From positions 51,016,806 to 51,080,805 of the forward strand of contig NC_134095.1 of assembly GCF_000715075.1 (NCBI RefSeq): a stretch of 64,000 nt of DNA. Direction: 5' to 3'. A program made the translations under genes and the position numbers. Of the stretch, positions 9,721 through 19,572 are shown in pieces; the first letter of the stretch is position 1; each line of letters opens with the position of its first letter. The DNA is from Nicotiana tabacum. Lineage: Eukaryota > Streptophyta > Magnoliopsida > Solanales > Solanaceae. The notes under the pieces were generated by a model. The model was not told the origin of the DNA. It worked only from the letters and a program-made list of their open reading frames with translations, and searched no databases.

Positions 9721-10327
9721 CAAAGGCGTCATTGTTCAGAGGAACCATTTTCATAGTCCGAGAACACCATGTCATGGCCAGAGGATCCCTTTAATTTTTT
9801 TGCATATCATTATTCAAAAGCATCATGGTTCAGAGGCACTATCCTCACAGCCCGAGAGCATCATTTTATGGCCTGCGAATCCTTTATTGCACGCTTTATG
9901 GCCCATGATGTCATGGTCTAAGGACATCAACCTAACCGTCCAGATACAACATTCATGGTCTGACGGGAATTTGCATCATGTTTAAATTCATGCACGGTAT
10001 ACGTTTGTATTGTTTCTAATAGCAGGTACACCAGCGAGCAACAGCCATCCCGGCAGGAGCAATCCCGCTCCAGTTCCTGCAGCCATATCAAACCTAAACA
10101 TTCCCACAAACCTACCATGCACCCGACCCTAGATATTGCATCCGTTCTCGAAAGTCCCCATCGGCAGGCTCCGCCCACAGATCCTAAACTACATATAGCC
10201 TGATTCTTATAAAACCAGGGATATGCAGGCATCTTAGGAGCCAGGGCGCATCCTAACTTCTTCGAACTATCTCGTTCGGTCAACATTGGTCATCATATAT
10301 TTACCCGACAACTCTTTCATCCTTTCC

Positions 10328-10344
10328 GGGTAAAGAGGGGCAGC
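10328..10344 (+). other. Polypurine tract of element A, copy 1
   Basis: GGGTAAAGAGGGGCAGC directly precedes the LTR start (TATTGATAACC, a mutated TGTTGATAACC). It primes plus-strand DNA synthesis in LTR retrotransposons. The equivalent of copy 2 is at 19557-19572 (GTAAAGAGGGGCAAC). Confidence 0.85.
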
Positions 10345-12431
10345 TATTGATAACCAATTTTTCCCAATATATTTTATAATATGCAAAATAACTTCAAAAT
10401 GGCATATATATGCATATGTAAGCATATCCAAATGTTTTATTATTTTTCCATAATTTTTTAAAGGTTTTCAAATCAATTTATTTCCATATTTTATCCAAAA
10501 AAACCCAATAATTATCTCCAAATGTATTATTTTTTATATTCATTTATTGGACTTTCACACTTATGCTAAAATATAGCTAAGATAATTTTTTGCATATTTT
10601 TACAAATTTATTTAGTATTTTATAGCTAAATTGCATATAATTGCAATATTAACCCCTTTTAAGATTTAATTACGTTTATATTTATAAAAATTAAGTCCAT
10701 TATTTTTAAATTGATAAATATATGTAATAAATCATTTTAGCACTGCCAATTTATTTTCAGAATTTAATTTGCTATTTTTTATAAAATAAATGGGGAAAAT
10801 GGATATTTAAAATCTAGCCAAATTTCATTTCAATTTCAGCCTAATTTGAACCCCAATTTGAGCCCAATTTACCCCAACCCAATTTCAAATTAAACTGACC
10901 CAGACCTGGACCCCTACCTAACACTTTAAATCCCAACCGTTGATCATTTAGATCAATGGCCACCGGCTGCCCTTTCCTTTTTTAGTCCTAAACGACCCCT
11001 AAAACCCTATCATTTTGATACAACCCACTACCCATGAATCCCTTTTGCTCTCAAACTCTTTGCAACCCCATCTAAACCCTAGCCGCCGCCCCCTTAATCC
11101 ACCTGATTCATGGCCTTCCATGGTCATCTGAGACTTGTACCAGCATTCCATGGCTTCTATATGTTTGGTTCTATGGTTTCACGACTAGACTTCGAAGGAT
11201 TTTGGTCCAAACCTTGATCGACTGGTGTTCACGGCCTTTCTCTGACCATCCACGACCTTTTCCGGCCATTCATGGCCTTTCGAGATGGGTCCTTGACCTT
11301 TTCTGGTTAGATCATTAACTTTCGAGATATTTCTCATTTTCTTTTGGGTTTCATGAAAACCCTAATCTCTGAGATCTTTCGATTTCTTTCAGATCTGCCT
11401 TAGATATGTGCTTACCATGAACTTTTAAGCATTTTTCACGAAGGTTCTTAACTTGCTTTAAAAGACGACTCTTCATTTTTTGATTAGGGGTTTTCATAAG
11501 TTATTTCAAAACCTCTTCTCTGATTTTAACATGTTTTTGATTTTGCTATGTTTTGTTCATGTTGTCTTTCTATCTAAGTTAGCATGTTGAAAACCCTAAT
11601 TTCTTTTGGGTCTCATTCGAATTCTAAAGCTGTTTATTAAAGGAATATTTGTTGAGTTCTTGTTTGGCCTATTTGTTTATCATATTTTAAACTCGATTGT
11701 TGTTAAAAAGACCTAGGTCTTTGAGATCTGAAATTGTTTGATTATTTGACTCGACTAAAGGATTTATTTTCAGAATCTTCTTTTCTTTATGTGCTTCATC
11801 TGATTCTGGGTTTTTATTATCTTTAAAACTCGACTATGCATGAAACCCTAGCCTTCAAAAGGTTTTCTCACCTGCTACTATGAAACCTCTGCATGTTTCT
11901 GATACTCTGTCTTCTTCCCTGTTGATTCAATGTGACTTACTTGATTACAATGCTTTGAATGTTTGCTTTACTACTAAACCCTAGCTTATTTCTGCCACTA
12001 CTGCACGTTTGTATTTTTGTCAATGAGTTTTTCTGATAACCTTGTTCACTATGTTTATATGCTGAAGTTTTTTTATTGATTGATCTTCATTTTGTGATTG
12101 ATTTCAAATTTTTTCTTTTATGAACTCTAATTTTACTCGCCCGTTAATGTTAATCGATTCTTTCCTTATTTTGCCTTACTAAATATTTCCAAAAAATAAA
12201 CATATTTTTGTACTTAGACTTGATTACTTACTCAATGCTTTTACTACTCCTTTTATGGCAATAATCAGTTTGTCTCTAAATTGATTTTCCTTCCATATTT
12301 TTGAATCTGTCATTACCCGTTAAACAATGACTCCTTAATTAAAGGGAGTCACTTATGTAATTGATTTTAAATGTTGATTGTTTCTATATTTGTATTAAAC
12401 TTTACTTGTTACCTTACTCGTTTTTAGAAGT

Positions 12432-12439
12432 TATAAATA
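12432..12439 (+). promoter_or_regulatory. TATA box in LTR A copy 1
   Basis: TATAAATA in AGTTATAAATACCCTGCAC is the likely core promoter of the element. It places U3 at about 10345-12465. The same context is at 21660 (copy 2) and, inverted, at 51115 and 34624 in the complete Ogre LTRs. Confidence 0.65.
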
Positions 12440-13449
12440 CCCTGCACTTCTCTTCTTTCAAGGACACGAACGAACCTTTAGTTCTGAACACACACTTCAC
12501 TAAAAACTCTCTCTCTCTTTCTCTGTTACTATTTGGTTGCTGCCTTGTCTAGCCGGCTGAAAGCCAAGGCTAGGCTATGGAAATTTGCCTGCCTTTTTTT
12601 TGCATTTGCTTCTTTACTAGTATGTTCTAATTAATGTTCCAGCATCAACAACAATATGTTTCTTTACTATTTCCTTCACTCTAGCCTGTTTCCTGCTTGT
12701 ATTTAATTAAGTTTCATTCCTAAACGCATGTTGTAAATAAATATGTTTTCTTTATGTATGAATTCTGTCAGTCACTTATTATGACTTGTGAATCCTAAAC
12801 CCCATATCCCCTCTATGTGTTGTATTGCCTGACTGGTTTATGGGCATGCCAGCACCATCTATTGATGTGCATGTCCAAACCTGACTCTTTCTAGGTTCAT
12901 ATGCGCCCTGCAATGTATTCCCACACCCCTAACCCCTTTGTGCAAAAATACTGATTTTGTGTAGTGTTAGCTTTACTACTACTATTTTCCAATCACCCTT
13001 ACCTCTCTCTATTCTCAACTTAGTTTTAAATCTCTATCTCTGCACTCCCACTCTACTCTTAGACTTAGGTTCTGCCCTTCTTGTATGAGCCTTGCCTTGG
13101 GACCCATGAGCTCCTTGTGAACTTGGATATATAAGGGTTGGCCCTTCCACACTACACTCATCTCTATCTGGTTATGCAAACTTGGGTGTCAGCACTGCCC
13201 GGGGTCCCTTGAGATCCTTAAGGAACTTTGACACACCCAGGTCTGAGAAAGGCTTTGAAACCAATGGCATTTGAAGTGGTTTGTTCCATAACTCAGAAAG
13301 GAAGTCAGGAATTTGGCCCCCTCTGATTGTAATTTCTTCTTTTTTACAATTTTCTAATGTAATTCATTACTGGGTCTGTAATAATTTGTAATAAATATTG
13401 GGGTTGGCTAGTAAAAATGGGGATGGGTAATTATGCATGTTTAGCTATT

Positions 13450-13860
13450 AGAAGGGTAGAGATCATGCCTATAGGATCTATTTCTTTAATTTTCTGTATG
13501 TCTCAGTTTTCCTTCTAGAGATCATGCCTATAGGAACTATTCCTCTCATTCTGTATGTTTTAAATCAGTATTGTTCATAGATACCATGTCTATAGGTTAG
13601 CAATAATAGATATCATGTCTATAGGAACTGAAAATTGGCAACGATAGATACCATGCCTATAGGATCTAAAACCCGTCTAACTAAAACCAGTTTATCTCGT
13701 ACTATTTTAAACAAGGCTCAAACAACCTATCTTTCTTTTATTAATGCAATTTAGAAAGCATGCTTATAGGTTCTTGAATCGCTTGATTTTTAAAACTGGT
13801 CACTGCTTTACTACACTTCTGAATCAGTAATAGATATCATATTCATAGGATATCGCTCAA
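13450..13860 (+). repeat. Dispersed short motif AGATACCATGCCTATAGG in LTR A
   Basis: Seven variants occur, near 13455, 13515, 13577, 13608, 13645, 13755 and 13830, spaced irregularly by 30-110 bp. The core CCTATAGG is palindromic. Copy 2 shows the same set around 22690-23090. The complete Ogre LTRs carry about ten inverted variants (for example 33040-33590). Confidence 0.75.
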
Positions 13861-14842
13861 ACACTTAGGCAAGCCTTAGGTGATAAAAACCTTAATATTG
13901 ACCATTTTGCCTTTGTCAATTAATGACTGATGCAACCAGCAGGCAAGCCTAATTTAGACATCCTATCTGAGTCATGTATCAAACTGGTTTGCCTCAAAAA
14001 TTGAAACTCCCCTTACCTTAGTATTTTAAATTCAGACCCTGATTGTGTTTAAGACATGCTATTTATGTGCTTTGTCTGAGGAGGTATACATGAGCATCTT
14101 ATTTGTTTACATGATTCCCCTAATGTGCAGTCCTATATGTTTTGTATGTCGCCCTAGATTTTTCACCTTTTTTTATAACCTAGAGTCAGCCTAATATCCC
14201 CCCTTCAGTAAAGTCAGCCTAATATCCCCTCCTGGACTAATAGGAAGGGACGGGTAGTAGCATGCAATAGAGGTCAAGACCATTCCGCGCTTTAATACCT
14301 TAACGAAGTGGGAAGGGTAGATATGGATATGATAACCAGTGCGCTAATACAACGTGTATCCCCTCTTTTGAGGAGTGTCATACTGGGTATTGCATTTATG
14401 TGATCCATATTACAAATAAACCTGGGACCCCTCCCCTTTCCTCTTAGTATTTACAGAATTATAACTTCTTTTTAAAATCCGCCCTTTAATTGCTCTTTCA
14501 AACTCTTATGTGTTTAAACTTAAATCCTCTACTATTTGAGCCTATACTTGTCTATTTGCTAAATTGCATAAATTCATAAAAATATCTGACCGGGAACCAC
14601 ACTAGTGGATCTTGAGGGGTGCCTAACACTTTCCCCTTAGGATAATTTTAAGTGCTTACCCTATCACTGGTTATCAAGCGAACTTAGAAATGAACCTCGT
14701 AGGTGTCCTAATGCACATTAAATCATTAGGTGGAAACTATTCAAGTGCAAAACCCAATTACCAAAAGGAATGAGTTATCATATACCCAAAATGTCATAAA
14801 CCCGATCTCCCCATGCAAAGAGGGAAAAAATGGGGCGCGACA

Positions 14843-17475
14843 GTCAGAACAAGTGAGAAATGACTTCAAAATTTGCTACCAGCTTTCCAATTGCACAAAA
14901 TGGAATCTGGCTAGCACATCAAAATAGTATAAGCAAGGAAAGAACAGTATGCGTATTGAGTTGGTAACAATTAATGTGCTTTGGAATTCATGTGAACTGC
15001 AAAAGTTTGGTATATGTCAATTCATGAGCACAATGCAACAAATAAAGGATATTAGGTTTGAACGGATTAGAGGTATTTCCTGTGATAAGGGTGACAGAGA
15101 AAGTGGTTAGTCAATAAACATGCAAGGTCTTTCAAGTTGAAATCAAAGTGATCATGGCAAGTGAAGGAGTGATCGCCCTCAAAATCAAGGCCACAAACCA
15201 ACCACCATGTTTAAACTCACAAGTTTTCTTTGTCTAAAATAGGGATGAAACCTATGTTCATATCAAAGCTTGGAAGCTTGAATTTTTCAGGAGTAATGCC
15301 CCAATTCTGCTTACGCAAAGGCTATTGAGAAGATCACACAACACCCCTAGGAGAAACACTTCCTAGTCTGGGTCTTTAAGGTTATACTTTTGTTTTTGGA
15401 AACGCACTTCCTAAATTGAGATTCCACCCCTAGGAGACGCACTTCCTAGTTTTGGTCATTTAAATTCATTCATAGGAGATGCACGTCCTAGTTTGAGTCA
15501 TTGAAGTTTCACCCCTAGGAGACACACCTCCTAGTCTGGGTCTTTCAGGTTTTATTTTGTTTCAGGAGACACACTTCCGAAATTGAGTTTTATCCCTAGG
15601 AGATGCATTTCCTAGTCTGGGTTTTCAAGTTATATTTTGTTTTAGAAGACACACTTCCTAAATTGAGATTTTACCCCTAGGAGACGCACTTCCTAAATTG
15701 AGATTTTACCCTTAGGAGACGCATTTCCTAGTTTGGGTCATTTAAGTTCATCCCTAGGAGACACACTTCCTAGTTTGGGTCATTGAAGTTCCATCCCTAG
15801 GAGACGCACTTACTAATCTTGTTTTTTTAGGATATACTTTTAGGAGACGCACTTCTTTAATTGAGATTCATTCCTAGGAGACGCACTTCCTAGCTTTGGT
15901 CATTTAAATTCATCTCTAGGAGACACACTTCCTAATTTGAGTCGTTGAAGTTTCACCCATAGGAGACACACTTCCTAAATTGAGTTTCACCCCTAAGTGA
16001 CGCACTGCCTAGTCTGGGTCTTTTAGGATACACTTTAGTAGACTCACTTCCTAAATTGAGATTTCGCCCCTAGGAGACGCACTTCCTAGTTTAGTTTATT
16101 TAAGTTCAGCCCTAGGAAATGTACTTCCTAGTTTGGTTCATTCAAGTTTCACCCCTAGGGGACGTACTTCCTAGGTTTTTCAAGATATACTTTTAGGAGA
16201 TGCACTTCCTAAATTGAGATTTCACCCCTAGGAGACACATTTCCTAGTTTGGGTCATTTAAGTTCAGCCCTAGGAGACGCACTTCTTAGTTTGGTTCATT
16301 CAAGTTTCACTCCTAGGAGACGCACTTCCTAATCAAGGTCTTTCAAGTTATTCTTTCAGGAGATGCACTTCCTAAATTGAGATTTCACCCCGAGGAGACG
16401 CACTTTCTAGTTTGGTTCATTCAAGTTTCACCCGTAGGAGACGCACTTCCTAATCAAGGTATTTCAAGTTATTCTTTTAGGATACGCACTTCCTAAATTT
16501 AGATTTCACCCCTAGAAGACGCACTTCCTAATCTAGGTCATTCATGTTTTATTTTTAATAGATGCATTTGCTAGTCAAATTTTCTTGGTTTTACTCATAG
16601 GAGACACACATCCTAGTGTTTACTCTCATCATTGCATCAATAGCATAAGTGGTTTACAGTTTTTCTAACAACTCACAAATCTTTCTAGTGCAAACTGGTG
16701 TAGAAAATTTTGTTTGTTTTGTTGTTTTGATTGTAGGCACCCACCTGGAGAACAAGGAAATCCGTTTCAGAATTATTTCAAGTTTCAAGTCTGTAGCAGG
16801 TGTCCACCTGGAGAACGAGGGAAGTCATTTCAGAATTCAATTCAAATTAGAAGTAGAAGAAGCTCGCGGCAAGAATGCGGGTCGTTAGTCCGAGATAACC
16901 AACAAAAGTAGTCTCAATCCAGAATAAAAAAAGAAAAACAAAAAAAAAAGAGAAAAAAAGGAAGTGAACCTAAAATGCAGAAGCAGAGACGAGAGGTGGA
17001 TTGCTCGAGACATGACTGAAGTCACGAGCACGGTGTGTCCGGTTTTGATCCGAAAAAGCCATGGAAGAATCAGCACCTATAACTAGCAAGCATCAAGGTT
17101 CAAATCAAAAGTCTACATGAAGAACCATTCAAGACTCAAGATCAAGCTTCAAAAAACTTATAGATAGGAATCTTATAACTCATTCGCTGATAGGTTTGTT
17201 TAGTTCGTTTAGATTTTGATTTTGACATAATAACAGGACCGCGGACTAGAGCCTCGACAACACCTCAATCGGCTATCCACCTCGGTATACTCCATCACTG
17301 TTCCTACTTTTAAACTACACATGGCCTGAAATCTTTATAGCCAAGGATATGTAGGCAGCTCAGATACCAGGGCTTGGTCACATTCTCCTTTCTTTAAGTT
17401 TTTGATCTCTCTAAATAAGGCTCGGGTCCAAAACTTGTCTCGTCGTTCTTTGTCTGAAAACTCATCGTGTTTCCA
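14843..17475 (+). mobile_element. Tat-like gypsy element B, 3' internal region, copy 1
   Basis: There is no coding sequence. From 14843 to 15339 the sequence is unassigned. A long hairpin-prone array follows (15340-16620), then two copies of a roughly 60 bp block with CCACCTGGAGAAC (16740-16830) and an A-rich stretch near 16920-16970. A Tat-type motif GGATATGTAGGCAGCTCAG (17345-17363) comes last, before the polypurine tract. This is the typical 3' UTR of a second Tat-lineage family, cut at 14842 by LTR A. Short frames at 16649-16911 are not genes. Confidence 0.75.
15340..16620 (+). repeat. Array of about 32 hairpin-prone units (CTAGGA-N8-TCCTAG), copy 1
   Basis: Units of 33-48 bp share (C/T)TAGGAGACGCACTTCCTA followed by a variable tail such as GTTTGGGTCATTCAAGTTTCA or AATTGAGATTTCAC. 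Most units are self-complementary around GACGCACT, either CTAGGA...TCCTAG or TTTAGGA...TCCTAAA, giving 6-7 bp stems with 8 nt loops. I counted 32 units by eye. The alternation of long and short units suggests a higher-order repeat of about 75-80 bp. Confidence 0.88.
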
Positions 17476-17491
17476 GTCAAAGAGGGGCAGC
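17476..17491 (+). other. Polypurine tract of element B, copy 1
   Basis: GTCAAAGAGGGGCAGC immediately precedes TGTAGACATG, the LTR B start. Copy 2 is at 26693-26708 (GTCAAATAGGGGCAGC, with a G-to-T change inside the purine run). Confidence 0.85.
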
Positions 17492-19409
17492 TGTAGACAT
17501 GTAATTTTTGACCATCCCCGAGATTTTATACATTTTAGCGTTTAAATATTTACTTTAGGTCTAATATCACTATTTTAACTAGTTTTACCTCTTTTACTTT
17601 ATTTTATCACAAAAATACATACAAAAATATTTTTATTTTTCCCTATTTAATTAAGGAATTAGGTATTTTTAGAAAAATATTATTTTTAACCCACTTTTAA
17701 TTAATGAGGAATGATTTCACAGTTTTATATATACTATTTTAGGAATTAATATTTTAATCTAGTAGAGTTAAAGGGCCACTTTTAAAGGTAAATTTGGCCA
17801 AAATTTGACCCAATTCGAACCTAACCCATAATTCCTAAGCCCATATCCACACTTCCCTAAAAAGAGCTCACATTCTTCTAACCTTAAGGACCCCTCACCT
17901 TCGTTCCCTGTTGTTCGCTCTTAAGACCTCAACCCTGAGACCTTCACCTTCTTCTCCATAACAAGCCCAATGACAGACCTTAAACCATTTTATCTAGAGA
18001 CAACCTAAGCAGCGAGATCAGTAGCCTTCCACCTCCAGCCCTTCCAACGACCCCTCCATCTCCTAAACCAAGAGGAACAGTCGTTGATGCCTCTTCACCT
18101 TACAAAAACTAGCCGCAAACCACCCTATCTCCTTCACACCTAGCCGCCGCTTCCCCCAACCCCTAAGAGAAAGAACATTCCAGCTGCCTAGACTCACTAT
18201 ACACACATCCACGGTCAAAAAACTAAAAAAACAGATCAAAGAGGGCGGACGAAGGATACGAGCACAGCAAAAACATATAAGAACTTTGAAGTTTGATTTC
18301 AGATTCAAAATCCTACTGATTTTCGTTTCATAGTTTAGCTTATTCTTCTGCTTTCAATTTTTAAAACCATGGAATCCGGCGAGTTTCGAGGTTGTTGTTC
18401 AAGATCCACTCAAGTCTTCACCTTTATTCCCGTTTAAGTTCTGGTAATCCATTTCTGTTTGAGTTTTCGGTGCCACTGAACTTTACCGGTTGAGGTCACG
18501 TTCAGTTAATGAGTTTTACGATTGAAAGCTTTTGAGGTCCATTCTTTCTTCTATCTCACTCTATGTTTGGAATAATTAACGTTTGATTAGTTGTTTGGTT
18601 TTTTGCTCTCTATGGTGTTCTATGTTTAAATGAGCTAAAGCTAATTTGCTATTCCATTATTGTTCCTTTGTGTTCGATTTCTTATGCATAACTGCTAAGA
18701 ATATTGTTTGAGCGTGATGAGATTTTGTTATCTTCATTGGATGTGATTGTTGTAGGGTTGTTATTATGCTAGTATTACTAGGTTCAGTGAAAGGGTTCAT
18801 AAAGATCATAACACAAAGTACATAATATTTGCATCTAACTCATTTATGTATTTTATACCTTATAAAAAAAACTCATTTATGTATTTATATAGTTGAATGA
18901 ATGAAACTCATTGGACAGAAAATTTGATAGATTTACCTACGTCTTTAAAGGCCTCGTTCACTAACCAAATAAAAATTGATGCAAGCCAGATAATATCAGA
19001 AACAAAGAAAGTGCAAACTTAACTAAATAGTCACTAGTAAAGTAAAGTTCAAATCTACTTGTGCAAAGAAGAAACAATAGTGAAGTAATATTTCAAAGGC
19101 CAATGTTTTCTCTATTTGAATTTAAAGCTAAACCATAAAGGATATTTGATCGATCCCAAACATTGCGCCGATCACGTCGTAAATCCTAATTCAGGTGTGC
19201 ATTTCATGCGACCCGACCACTTCAATTAATAATAAAAATAAGCATGTTGTAAACCGCGGATGCATTTTATGCGACGTGATTCACAATGCACCTACACATA
19301 AAATAGACTCCAATACGCTCAAACAAAGTGTAATTTAACATTAAAACATGTAAAATGCAAGGCATATAACATGCTAAACCATGAATTATAGCCACACATC
19401 ACATATCTA
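17492..19409 (+). repeat. LTR B copy 1 (truncated)
   Basis: It starts TGTAGACATGTAATTTTTGA after the polypurine tract, is AT-rich, and ends without an LTR terminus at the duplication junction. Late in the sequence are GGTGTGCATTTCATGCGACC and GCGGATGCATTTTATGCGAC, a tandem motif I associate with Tat-type LTRs. The TACAAAAACTAGCCGC context and the frames at 18063-18308 are not genes. LTR B differs from LTR A, so it belongs to a separate Tat-lineage family. Confidence 0.75.
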
Positions 19410-19419
19410 GCCACACATT
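19410..19419. other. Filler at the duplication junction
   Basis: Copy 1 ends CCACACATCACATATCTA and copy 2 begins ACATATGGTCTGATTC. Between them lie about ten bases, GCCACACATT. Together with the following ACATAT they repeat the GCCACACATCACATAT found 20 bp upstream. The original left end of copy 1 also carries ACATAT (10191). Confidence 0.7.
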
Positions 19420-19572
19420 ACATATGGTCTGATTCTTATAAAACCAGGGATATGTAGGCAGCTCAGGAGCCAGGGCGCGTCCTAACTTATTTGAACTATC
19501 TCGTTCGGTCAACATTGGTCATCATATATTTACCCGACAACTCTTTCATCCTTCCGGGTAAAGAGGGGCAAC

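Larger units (their letters stand above)
8448..10327 (+). other. 3' untranslated region of Ogre-like element A
   Basis: This is non-coding. Just after the integrase there is a block with GGAATACGTAGGCAGCC (8528-8544), followed by a strong stem-loop at 8604-8630 and a weaker copy near 8700-8730. Tandem arrays occupy 9175-9960. A second GGGATATGCAGGC block lies at 10216-10228, shortly before the polypurine tract. The same elements occur in the same order in the complete element (36691-39051). Open frames in this stretch are not supported as genes. Confidence 0.8.
7970..14842 (+). mobile_element. Ogre/Tat-type gypsy element A, 3' part (plus strand)
   Basis: This is the 3' remainder of an Ogre-like element. 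In order it has the integrase C-terminus (7970-8447), a long 3' UTR with stem-loops and three kinds of tandem array, a polypurine tract (10328-10344) and one LTR (10345-14842). The order and sequence mirror the 3' half of the complete minus-strand element at 32111-53471, which identifies it as the same or a sister family. Everything 5' of the integrase C-terminal domain is missing, replaced by the inverted LTR fragment at 6603-7969. Confidence 0.85.
10345..14842 (+). repeat. LTR A copy 1 (3' LTR of Ogre-like element A)
   Basis: This LTR of about 4.5 kb starts at a degenerate TGTTGATAACC after the polypurine tract and ends GGGGCGCGACA, matching the TGTTGATACCC...GGGCGCGACA termini of the complete element at 48581-53471. 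AT-rich U3 occupies the first 2.1 kb. A TATA box lies at 12432, and the R/U5 part holds dispersed CATGCCTATAGG motifs (13450-13860). No primer-binding site follows the end; the next bases belong to another element. It is therefore the right-hand LTR of an element inserted in, or joined to, Tat-like element B. Confidence 0.85.
10191..19409. repeat. 9.2 kb tandem segmental duplication, copy 1
   Basis: The whole stretch, from 155 bp upstream of LTR A through LTR A, the element-B 3' region and truncated LTR B, reappears in the same order and orientation at 19420-28626 with an offset of 9217-9229 bp. Corresponding landmarks are the LTR A start (10345 and 19573), TATA (12432 and 21660), the LTR A end (14842 and 24047), the array (15340 and 24545) and the LTR B start (17492 and 26709). 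The copies differ by scattered substitutions and small indels, so the event is not recent. Confidence 0.92.

Noticed and set aside
15340..16620. CRISPR-like array of short repeats and spacers
   Set aside because: Units vary in length (33-48 bp), the 'spacers' are themselves repeated, and the context is a plant LTR retrotransposon 3' UTR with no cas genes. It is a degenerate tandem repeat.
16649..16911. Two overlapping frames with THLENKE and HPPGEQGN repeats
   Set aside because: They come from two copies of a 60 bp non-coding repeat just before the element-B polypurine tract. The copy-2 equivalent is not conserved as a frame.
18063..18308. Minus-strand frame of 81 codons and the matching frames in copy 2 (27301-27513)
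   Set aside because: Located in LTR B. The two copies favour different frames on different strands, which argues against coding.
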